Positions 55,131 through 64,000 of a stretch of DNA of 64,000 nt are shown here, in pieces. A model generated the notes under the pieces. That model did no database searches. It saw nothing but the letters and a program-made list of their open reading frames with translations, and was not told the origin of the DNA. The stretch spans positions 75,139,553 through 75,203,552 of the forward strand of contig NC_064837.1 of NCBI RefSeq assembly GCF_024166365.1, in the 5' to 3' direction. This stretch comes from Elephas maximus indicus. Lineage: Eukaryota; Chordata; Mammalia; Proboscidea; Elephantidae. Positions within the stretch are counted from its first letter, which is position 1. Each line of letters begins with the position of its first letter. A program made the translations under genes and the position numbers.

Positions 55131-55578
55131 ATACTAAATTAACACAGTACATATGCTTTATAGATGTTAAGTATCAAGACACATTTCCTGCAACCATGTA
55201 GCTATGATCATGAAGAGTAAAGGAAAAACCTGTAAGGACGGAGTGGCAAGACAGAGACCATGCATTAATGAAGATGCTCTGCAGCTGGACCAGAGCCAAG
55301 AATTACATACTCCTGACTTCCTGCAATGTGCAAAGAATAAGGCTCTATATGATTAAGCCAGTACTTACTGAAATTTCTTTCATGTGCACCCAAATGCTTC
55401 CTGATTAGACTTCTGGCCACTATTCATTTAGCAAATATCTCTTGAGAACCTGTTGTATATCAGGCACTATTTAAGGAACTGGATATATAACAGTGAAAAT
55501 TGGTCTTATTCTTATAAAATCTACCTTCTAGTGAAGAGAGAAAGAAAATTAAAAATAAATAAATCTTGGAATTCTGTT
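55131..55578. other. Unclassified, with an L2-like segment at 55420-55520
   Basis: CATTTAGCAAATATCTCTTGAGAACCTGTTGTATATCAGGCACTATTTAAGG resembles the reverse complement of an L2 3' end. The remainder was not recognised. Confidence 0.45.
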
Positions 55579-55775
55579 TCTAGTTATGATGGAGTAGCTG
55601 CTACCAAATTTCCCCTTCTTCTATAGATAACTTGAAAACTCAACAAAATATATAAAATAACAGAGTTCATATATGGAACAAAATCACTACAAGACTGTGA
55701 TCCCTGAGGGAAGGGAAACAAATGATATGTGGCCTTGCTTTCTGCCTGTAGGCAGCCTGAACTACAGTGCAAGAA

Positions 55776-55940
55776 AACCAAACCAAACCCGTTGCCATCG
55801 AGTCTATCCTGACTCATAGCAACCCTATAGGACCGAGTAGAACTGCCCCATAGAGTTTCCAAGGAGCACCTAGTAGATTCGAACTGCTGACCTTTTAGTT
55901 AGTATCTGTAACTCTTAACCACTATACCACCAGGGTTTCC
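55776..55940 (-). mobile_element. AfroSINE with perfect 12-bp target duplication
   Basis: Reverse AfroSINE (AACCCGTTGCCATCGAGTCT ... CCACCAGGGTTTCC). ACAGTGCAAGAA occurs at 55764-55775 and 55941-55952. Confidence 0.95.
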
Positions 55941-57369
55941 ACAGTGCAAGAAGGGGAAGCCAAACTGAGCTCAGCTGACTTGTTCAGCTGCTAAGACAAA
56001 GATCAAAGTTTGAGGTAGGTGGGTCAGCTGAAATTTGCCTGGCAAAAGAGCAAAAATGAGGGAACTGTGCATAAAAAGCTCCATTCTGCATATGGGCCAC
56101 CTTGCACCTTTCTCTGAATCCTAATTTGTACATACATGGGGGTGCGGAGACTAGACAAAGCTGAGCAAAGAAATACCTGGAAAGAATAACTACAGGATAA
56201 CGACAAATTGAACAATCACTGGAGCTTGCACAGGGCTGGGAGACACAGGTGTTCCAATTATCAAGAGAGAAGAGGCCTTATTTAGCATCCAAGCAATTAG
56301 TACAGACCCAGAAAGGTCATGTCTCAGTAATAAGGCTAATCTAGTGGTACATTAAAATATATTCTAGATTCAAACAAACAAAGCTTAAAAACAAGTTTCC
56401 AAAACATCAAGCTATTTGGCATGTAAATTACCTGTAGGAACAAAACCCAACAATATTTAAAGGAAGAAAACATAATCTAGACATTCAACGATGTAATATT
56501 CATAATGTCCTGTAACCATTCAAATGTTACTAGACATGCAAAAATACAGAAAAATATGAACCATCTTCAAAGTCAATATAAGCAAACCAATAAATAATAG
56601 ACATTATTGAATTTTTAGACACGAATTTCAAAATAGACATTATAAATATATTCGATGAAAATGTGAACACAATAATAAAATAAAATATAAAAAGAATCAA
56701 ATGAAGTTTCTAAAGCTGAAAATTACAATATCTGAAAAAAAAGTAAATTCAATAGGTTTAACAACAGGTTAGACACAAAATTCATTAAATTTTTAGAGAC
56801 AGCATTAAAAACTTTCCAAATTCAAGCACATACATGCAAAAGATAAAAATATAACAGAAAACAACATCAAACAATGAGACAATATCAAACAATCAAATGT
56901 AGGTTCCAGAAAGGGAGAATTCCAGAAAAAGAAAGGAGAGAAAAAATTTTGAAGAAATAATGGCCCATGATTTTCTAGATTTGGTTTAAAATATCATCCA
57001 TAGGAACAAAAAAAATTAATGAACAGTAAATTGAGTAAACAAAAATTAAATCACACCAAGGTACAACTTAGCCAAGTTGCTGCAAACAAAAGATTAAAAA
57101 GAAAATCTTAAAAGAAGACAGAAGAAAAAAAGACATATTTTATACAGATGTACGAAAACAAGAATCATCACTGATAATTGTAAAAATCATTGACAGTTGC
57201 AAAAATAATTCAATTCAGATCAGAAGATAATGGAACAACTGTAAAATGCTGAAAGAAAGAAAGAAAAATCTGTTATCGTTGGTTTCCATATGCAGAGAAA
57301 ATATTCTTCAAAGATAAAGATAAAATGAATACATCTTGACGAAAAGAAGCTAAATAGTTCATTGCTAGC

Positions 57370-57877
57370 TGTGTTAGTCCTCTAGTGCTGCTGTAACAGA
57401 AATACCACAGGCGGATGGCTTTAACAAAGAGAAGTTTATTCTCTCACACTCCAGTAGGCTAGAAGTCTGAATTCAGGGCACCAGCCCCAGGGGAAGGCTT
57501 TCTCTCTCTGTTGGCTCTGGAAGAAGGTCATTGTCATCAGTCTTCCCTTGGTCTGGGAGCATCGCAGCACAGGAATCTCAGCTCCAATGGGTGTGCTCTG
57601 CTCCCGGCGCTGCTTCCTTGGTGGTATGATGTTCCCATGCTTCTCTGCACACTTCTTTCTTTTATATTTCAGAAGAGATTGGCTTAAGACACTCTCTAAT
57701 CTGGTAGATCTCATCATTACAACTGCCACTAATCCATCTTATTACATCATGGTGATAGGATTTACAACACCATAGGGAAATCACATCAGGAGGTAAAATG
57801 GTAGACAGTCATACAAGGGAATCATGACCTAACCAAGTTGACAGATACTTTTGGTGGACACAATTCAATCCATGACA
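57370..57877 (-). mobile_element. Solo ERVL-MaLR-type LTR with 5-bp target duplication
   Basis: A 508-bp block TGTGTTAGTCC...CCATGACA interrupts the HAL1 copy. It is flanked by CTAGC at 57365-57369 and 57878-57882. On the minus strand it has AATAAA near 57432-57440. The terminal text (TGCTGCTGTAACAGAAATACC; GGACACAATTCAATCC) has the MaLR LTR layout. A 5-bp duplication and TG...CA ends are standard for the family. It has no internal region. Confidence 0.88.
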
Positions 57878-58010
57878 CTAGCATACTTGCTCTAAAAAAT
57901 ATGTTTAAAACGTCTTAAAATCTTCAGGTGAAGGAAAATAATACTGGATGGAAACTCAGGTCTATACAAAGGAATGAATAGCCACAAAAATGGTAAATAT
58001 ATGATGTGAG

Positions 58011-59157
58011 GTAATGAATCACCTCATGGAGAGAAATTTGGCCTCTGTCCTTGTTTCCTGACAGATAATCTTTGGGATTCCCTGAGTAATTGAGGTGTCT
58101 TTTGTTATCTAGGCCTAAAGACTGTACCTGAGAACTTACACTAGTGAGTGGGGGGCCCGTCAAGACAGAAGGCCCACCTCATGGCTTGATATCAACTGAT
58201 CTCAGGGAGAGAAGGGCACATGATTTTATCATGTATATGCAATGATGCCCTAATCATACCTATTGAATAAAACCAATAAAGGCTCTGGACACAGAAGCTC
58301 CAGGAGCTTCCCAGTTGATGAAAGATATTGATACATATGGGAGGATAGTGGACCCTTTTTGGAACACAGAAGCTTTGCATTGAGAATCCTCTGGGACCTC
58401 ACCACACGCATCTCTTCTTTATACTGATACTTATTTGTATCCTTTTGCTACAATAGATCTGTATGTGTTGTAATACACCCACTCCTTATTTATTGATGTG
58501 GTTAAATTCCAAAGATCAGGTTGTTATATGAAAATCAGCGTTATTCAATGTGGAGGATGACCACATCAGGTCACAAAATGGATAATGACTACATCATTAC
58601 ATAACTGCCAGACTACATCATTACATAACTTCCAAACTACATCATTACATAACTGCCAAACCATTGAGGATCATGGCCCAGCCAAGTTGACATAAAACAT
58701 ATAACCTTAACCATCACAGCCAGTGTTACTCTCGAACCTCAGCATTTGTTACTGCCAGATGTATGTTGTTAATGAACAAAACAGTCGGCTAGTAGATTTT
58801 TTTTTTTACTGTTGTTGTCAATGTGAAATGTCAGGTAACAAGATAGTCAATAAGTGAGGAGTAAGTCTAAGTCTTTCTGTTAGTCATTCCAGTGAATTAT
58901 CAAACCCAAAGGAGTAGTAGGAGCCATCAGGTGAAAGTGAGGGAGCCAAGAGGAGGCATCCAAGCTTAATCAAATGCTTTTATTCCTTTTTAAACTATCT
59001 TTTTTTTTTTTTTTTGCAAGGTAAATTAGGATTCAACAAATTTCCAACTCAAATTACTGTGATGATTACTGCACTGAGAGAAATGTGACCCTAAATAATT
59101 TTAAACAGGAACCGTGTGCCCAAATAATTTTCTCTGAGTTAATAGTTACTTTTGACG
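58011..59157. other. Unclassified sequence containing a 24-bp tandem repeat
   Basis: No gene was recognised. Text around 58660-58720 (GGCCCAGCCAAGTTGACATAAAAC; TTAACCATCACAG) is somewhat like the end of a MaLR-type LTR. T-runs lie at 58799-58807 and 59000-59016. Confidence 0.4.
58587..58658 (+). repeat. 24-bp minisatellite, three units
   Basis: Three consecutive units of 24 bp, GACTACATCATTACATAACT plus GCCA, TCCA or GCCA. They differ only at one or two positions. A shorter related piece, TGACTACATC, precedes them. Confidence 0.9.
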
Positions 59158-59482
59158 ACCATTTACTTTACCAAGGATGATTTCCTTCTCCAGGGACTCC
59201 AATCCAATCCCCAAAATTAATCAAACCCTTAGTCTTCCACTTCTCAATCATCTCTGACACCAGCTGCCCACACAGCACTTCCTCTCTCTGACCCTGTCTA
59301 CCAAGAGCTAGACCAGATGTCACAAGACCGTCAATGAGATGGATTGACACAGTGGCTGCAACAATGGGCTCAAGTATAAAAATGATCATGAGGATGACAC
59401 TGGACTGAGCAGTGTTTCTGTTGTACACAAGGTCAATATGAGTCGAAACTGACTCCATGGTATCTAACAAAAATAACAAAAT
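59158..59482. mobile_element. Rearranged RTE 3'-end fragments, opposite orientations
   Basis: Bases 59158-59198 (TTTACTTTACCAAGGATGATTTCCTTCTCCAGGGA) are RTE in reverse. Bases 59325-59482 (GTCAATGAGATGGATTGACACAG to CTCCATGGTATCTAACAAAAATAACA) are the adjoining RTE 3' end in sense. Between them is about 125 bp that is mostly foreign, with a faint RTE-like patch at 59278-59305. It may be a decayed inverted copy. Confidence 0.65.
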
Positions 59483-59820
59483 ATTAGGGACTGAGCCCAA
59501 AACTGGCATTCATCATTTTAGCGGAATGAGATGAACTGGATTATAAATTTTTAGTCAATGCATGGTACCAAGTTTTTTTTTTTTTAATTGTACTTTAGAT
59601 CAAGGTTTACAAAACAAACTAGTTTCTTATTAAGGAGTTAGTACATATATTGTTTTATGACGTTGGTTAATAACCTCATGACATGTCAACACTCTCCCTT
59701 CTCGACCTTGGGTTCCCTGTTACTAACTTTCCTGTCCCCTCCTGCCTTCTTGTCCTTGCCCCTGGGCTGTTGTGCTCCTTTAGTCTCATTTTGTTTTATG
59801 GGCCTATCTAATATTTGTCT

Positions 59821-59982
59821 GGAAACCCTGGTGGCACAGTGGTTAAGAGCTACGGCTGCTAACCAAAGGGTCAGCAATTCAAATCCACCAGGCACTCCTT
59901 GGAAATCCTATGGGTCAGTTCTAATCTGTCCTATAGGGTCACTATGAATCGGAGTTAACTTGACAGCAACAGGTTAACGGAT
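59821..59982 (+). mobile_element. AfroSINE in L1 3' UTR
   Basis: GGAAACCCTGGTGGCACAGTGG to TTGACAGCAACAGGTTAACGG. Flanks TAATATTTGTCT (59809-59820) and TAATCTTTGGCT (59983-59994) match at 10 of 12 positions. Confidence 0.92.
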
Positions 59983-60681
59983 TAATCTTTGGCTGAAGGG
60001 TGAACCTTGGGCGTGACTTCATTATTGAGCTAAAAGGCTGTTCAGCGACCAAACTCTCAGTGTTTTTCCAGTCTCTGTCAGGCCAGTAAGTCTGGTCTTC
60101 TATTAGAATTTTATTCTACATTTCTCTCCAGCTCTGTCTGGGGCCCTCAATTGTGATCCCTGTCAAAGCAGTCAGTAGTGGTACCGGGCACCATCTAGCT
60201 GTGCTGGACTCTGGTGGAGGCCATGGTAAATGTGGTGCATCAGTTCTGTGGACTAATCTTCCCTTGTATCTTTAGTTTCTTCATTCTTCCTTGCCCCTGA
60301 AGGGGTGAGACCAGTGGCATATCTTAGATGGCTGCTCACAGCCTTTTAAGACCCCAGACGCTACTCACCAAAGAAGAATGTAGAACATTTTCTTTACAAA
60401 CTATGTTATGCCGATTGAGCTAGATGTTCCCTGATACCATGGTCCCCACGGCCCTCAGCCCAGCAATTAGGTCCCTCAGGGAGTTTGGATGTATCTATGG
60501 AGCTTCCATGAACTTCCCTTGTACAAGTTGTGCTGGATTCCCCAGTATTTTGTACTGTCTTACTCTTTACCAAAGTTACCACTTACCTATTATCTATTTA
60601 GTGTTTTTGTGTCCCCACCCCTCCCTTCCCTCATAACCATAAAAAATTGTTTCATTTGTGTGTAAACTTTTTCATGAGTTT

Positions 60682-63600
60682 TTATAGTGGTCTCATACAA
60701 TATTTCTCCTTTTGTGACTGACTTATTTCACTCAACATAATGCTCTCCAGATTCATCCATGTTATGAAATGCTTCACAGGTTCATCATTGTTCTTTAGCA
60801 TTGTGTGTACATACCACAGTTTCTGTATCCATTCATCTGTTGATGGGCACCTTGGTTGTTTCCATGTTTTTGTTATTGTGAACAATGCTGCAATGAACAT
60901 GGGTGTGCATATGTCTATTTGTGTGATAACCCTTATTTCTCTAGGATATATTCCTAGGAGTGGGGTTGCTGGATCATACGATATTTCTACTTCTAGCATT
61001 CTAAGGAAGTGCCATATCATTTTCCGAAATGGCTGTGTCATTTTTCATTCCCACCAGCAGTGCACAAGAGTTCTAATCTCCCTGTAATCTCTCCAATATT
61101 TATTATTTCCTGTTTTTTTTTGATTCCTGCCAGTAATACCAGGGTGAGATGGTGTCTCATTGTGGTTTTGATTAGCATTTCTCTAACCGCTAGTGATGGC
61201 GAGCATTTCCTCATGTGTCTGAAGGCTGCTGGAATGTCTTCTTTGGTGAAGTGTCTGTTCATTTCCTTTGCCGATTTTTTAATTGGATTATTTGTCTTTT
61301 TGTTGTAGAGGTGCTGGACTTTCCTGTAGATTTTAGACATTAGACCTTTGAATTGTAGTAGCCCCAAATTTTTTTCCAGTCTCTAAGTTCTCTTTTTACT
61401 CTTTTGGTGAAGTCTTTTGATGAGCATAAATGTTTAATTTTTAGAAGATACCAGTTATCTAGCTTATCTTCTGGAGGTTGTGTGCTGTTACTTATGGTTT
61501 GTATCCTGTTAATACCCTATAGTAGGGTAGCATTGATCCTATTCTTTTCTACTATGAACCTTATAGTTTGTGGCTTTATGTGTAGGTCTTTGATCCATTT
61601 TGAATTAGTTTTTGTATATGGTGTGAGGTATGGGTCCTGTTCCATTTTTTTCCAGAGGGACATCCAGTTTTGCCAGCACCATCTGTTAAAAAGATTGTCT
61701 TTTCCTCATTTGGTGAACTTTGGGTCCTTGTTGAAGATCAGATGACCATAGGTGGATGAATTTACATCTGGGTTTTCAATTCTGTTCCATCGGTCAATGT
61801 ATCCATTGTGCCAGTACCAGGCTCTTTTGACTACTGTAGCTGTATAGTAGGTTCTGAGGTCAGGTAGTGCAAGCCTTCCTACTTTATTCTTCTTTTTCAA
61901 TAGTGCTTACTTATCCAAGGCTTCTTCCCTTTCCATACAAAGTTAATGATTAGTTTTTCCATCTCTTTAAAGAATGCTGTTGGTATTTGGATCGGGATTG
62001 CATTGTATTTGTAAATCCCCTTGGGTAGAATTGTCATTTTCACAATGTTGAGTCTACCTATCCATGAGCATGATATGTTTTTCCATTTATGTAGATCTCT
62101 TTTGTTTCTTGCAGTAGTGTTTTGTAATTTTCTTTGTATAGGTCTTTTACATCCCTGGTTAGATTTATTCCTAAGTATTTTACTTTTTAAGGGGCTATTA
62201 TAAATGGTATTATTTTCTTGATTTCCTTTTCACCATTCTCTCTTTTGGATATAGGAATCAAACCGATTTTGTATGTTTATTTGTATTCTGCTACTCTGCT
62301 GAATGTAGTAGCTTTCTTGTGGAGTCTTTTGGGTTTTCTATGTATAGTATCATATCATCCACAGACAGGAACAGTTTAACTTCTTCATATGGATGCCCTT
62401 TGTTTCTTTTTCTTGCCTTATTACTCTAGCTAGAACTTCCAGCACAGTGTTAAATAGGTGTGGTGATAAAGGGCATCCTTGTCTTGTTCCTGTTCTCAAG
62501 TGGAGTATTTTCAGTGTCTCTCCAATAAGAATGATGTTGGCTCTTGGTTTTTTATAGATGCCCTTTATTATACTGAGAAACTTCTCTTCTATACCTATAT
62601 TATTGAGAGATTTTTATCAGGAATGGGTGTTGGACTTTGTTGAATGCCTTTTCTGAGGCAATTGAGATGATCCTGTGATTCTTTTCTATTCTTTATGTGG
62701 TAGATTATGTTGATTGATTTTCTAATGTTGAATCATCCTTGCATGAATCCTAATTGCTTGTGGTGTATTATTTTTTTATATGATGCTGAATTCTATTGGC
62801 TACAATTTTGTTGAGAATTTTTGCATCTATATTCATGAGAGATATTTGTCTGTAATTATCTTTTTTTGTGGTGTCTTTACCTGGTTTTGGTGTCAGGCTT
62901 ATGCTAGCTTCATAGAACAAATTTGGAAGTATCACTTCTTTTTCTATGTTCTGAAATAGTTTGCGCAGTACTGGTGTAAATTCTTCTCTGAGTGTTTGGT
63001 TAAATCCTCCAGTGAAGCCATCTGGACCAGGGTTTTTTTGTGTGTGTGTTGGGAGTTTTTTTATTTGTTTGTTTTTATTACCTTTCAATCTCTTCTCTTG
63101 TTATGTGTCTTCAGATTTTCAACATCATTTTGTGTTAGTTTGTGTAGGTAGTGTGTTTTGAGAAATTTATCCATTTCCTCTAGGTTTTCAAATTTATTGG
63201 AGTATATAGTTTTCCATAATACTGTTATGATTCTTTTTATTTCAGTTGGGTCTATTGTAAATGTCCCCTATTTCATGTCTTGTTTGGATTATTTGGGTCC
63301 TCTCCTGTTTTTCTTTTGTCAGTTTGGCAAGCAGATTGTCAATTTTGTTGATCCTTTTAAAGAACACACATTTGGTTTTGTTGGTTCTTTCTATTGTTTT
63401 TCTATTTTTTTATTTCATTTATTTCTGCTCTGATCTTTACTATTTCCTTTTTTCTCGTGGCTGTGATCTTTTTTTTTTTGCTCTTCTCTTTCCATTTGTT
63501 CAAGTTGTGTAGCTAATGCTTTGATTTTGTCCCTTCTTTATTGTTGTGTGCATCTATTGCTATAAAGTGACCTCTCGGGATTGTCTTTGCTGTGTTCCAA

Positions 63601-64000
63601 AAGTTTTGGTATGATGTGTTTTCATTCTCATATGATTCTAGGAATTTTTTTATTCCATCTCTGATTTCTTTCTTCTATTACCCAGTGGTTTTTAAGCAGG
63701 GTGTTATTCAGCTTCCATGTAATTTTTTTTTTTTCTTCCTCTTCCTGTTCTTAGTTTCTACCTTGAAGGCTTTGTGGTTGGAGAAGATACTTTGTATTAT
63801 CTCAATGTTTTGGATTTTGTTGAGGTTTGCTCTGTGGCCTAAGATGTGGTCTATTTTGGAGAATGTTCCATGTGCATTGGAAAAGAATGTGTACGTTGTA
63901 GCTCTTAGGTGGAATGTTCTATATATGTCTACGAGGTAAAGTTGGTTGATTGTGGCTTTTAGATCTTCTGTATCTTTGTTGAGTTTCTTTCTAGATGTTC
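60682..64000 (-). pseudogene. L1 ORF2 remnant, 5' end beyond window
   Basis: C-terminal sequence at 60682-61041 includes [38 protein letters not shown] and the [13 protein letters not shown] block. 61038-61367 precedes it ([20 protein letters not shown]). The RT fingers frame at 62768-63088 has [18 protein letters not shown] and [18 protein letters not shown]. Endonuclease-region homology continues to the edge. The palm near 62350-62370 is broken by frame changes. Inactive. Confidence 0.9.

Larger units (their letters stand above)
55579..58010 (+). mobile_element. Old L1/HAL1 element with ORF1 remnant, split twice
   Basis: The 5' portion (TTATGATGGAGTAGCTGCTACCAAATTTCC) resembles an L1 5' UTR. 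From about 56380 the text follows an ORF1 region (ATAGACATTATAAATATATTCGATGAAAATG; GAACAACTGTAAAATGCTGAAAGAAAG). It ends after the LTR with GAAAATAATACTGGATGGAAACTCAGGTCTATACAAAGGAATGAATAGC. No ORF2 sequence follows, which suits HAL1, the half-L1 family. AfroSINE and MaLR LTR insertions interrupt it. ORF1 is fully decayed. Confidence 0.65.
59572..64000 (-). mobile_element. L1 element, 3' part, running off the window
   Basis: The minus-strand L1 has a T-run (A tail) at 59574-59587. A 3' UTR of about 1.1 kb follows, carrying an AfroSINE, then ORF2 up to the window edge inside the endonuclease. Its ORF2 is more decayed than that of the nested L1 at 8.7-16.6 kb. Confidence 0.93.

Noticed and set aside
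1..64000. CRISPR arrays, bacterial operons, riboswitches, phage genes
   Set aside because: No regularly spaced identical repeats, ribosome binding sites or bacterial gene density. Sequence content is that of a mammalian genome.

Overview
This is a stretch of nuclear genomic DNA from a placental mammal, most likely an afrothere and probably an elephant. Two signals support this. The first is many copies of a tRNA-derived SINE with the afrotherian AfroSINE layout. It has a CCCTGGTGGC head, A and B boxes, the body GGGGCAGTTCTACTCTGTC, and a tail of either GGTTTGGTTTT or CCTAACAACAAC. The second is abundant RTE/BovB-clade LINE copies ending in the same ACAACAACA tail. No host protein-coding gene could be recognised. 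Essentially every long reading frame is LINE coding sequence, a shadow of it, or part of an endogenous retrovirus LTR. The window reads as intergenic or intronic DNA.

Layout. 1-6.2 kb: decayed RTE copies, AfroSINEs, and an ERVL-MaLR-like internal piece, around unclassified DNA. 6.5-17.0 kb: a minus-strand RTE split by a complete 7.9 kb L1 (8678-16613), with a 16-bp target-site duplication. 17.3-17.9 kb: L2 and MIR fossils. 18.4-21.25 kb: a young RTE copy whose 5' half is inverted relative to its 3' half, the twin-priming arrangement. 24.0-25.9 kb: a 5'-truncated L1 holding a 1026-bp LTR. That LTR has a 6-bp target duplication and a reading frame resembling the superantigen encoded in the LTR of mouse mammary tumour virus. 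25.9-26.6 kb: L2. 26.6-32.3 kb: an older minus-strand L1 with about 340-bp tandem repeats in its 5' UTR. 33-44.9 kb: mostly unclassified sequence with MIR, L2, RTE and AfroSINE fragments and a degenerate 6-bp-like repeat. 44.9-47.2 kb: an ancient L1 carrying two AfroSINEs, a hAT element and other insertions. 50.2-50.5 kb: a U6 snRNA sequence fused to an AfroSINE tail. 54.3-55.1 kb: an L1 3' end inside an AfroSINE-like element. 55.6-58.0 kb: an old L1/HAL1 carrying an AfroSINE and a solo MaLR LTR. 59.6-64 kb: a minus-strand L1 that runs off the window.

How the parts relate. RTE and L1 supply the reverse transcriptase and endonuclease; the SINEs encode no protein. One AfroSINE type shares its 3' end with the RTE, which suggests RTE-driven mobilisation. 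The nested insertions give a relative chronology: L2, MIR, old L1/HAL1 and MaLR first; then RTE; then AfroSINE, young L1 and the betaretroviral LTR. Family names were assigned from memory of mammalian repeats without a database search. Target duplications, motifs and junctions were read directly from the sequence.
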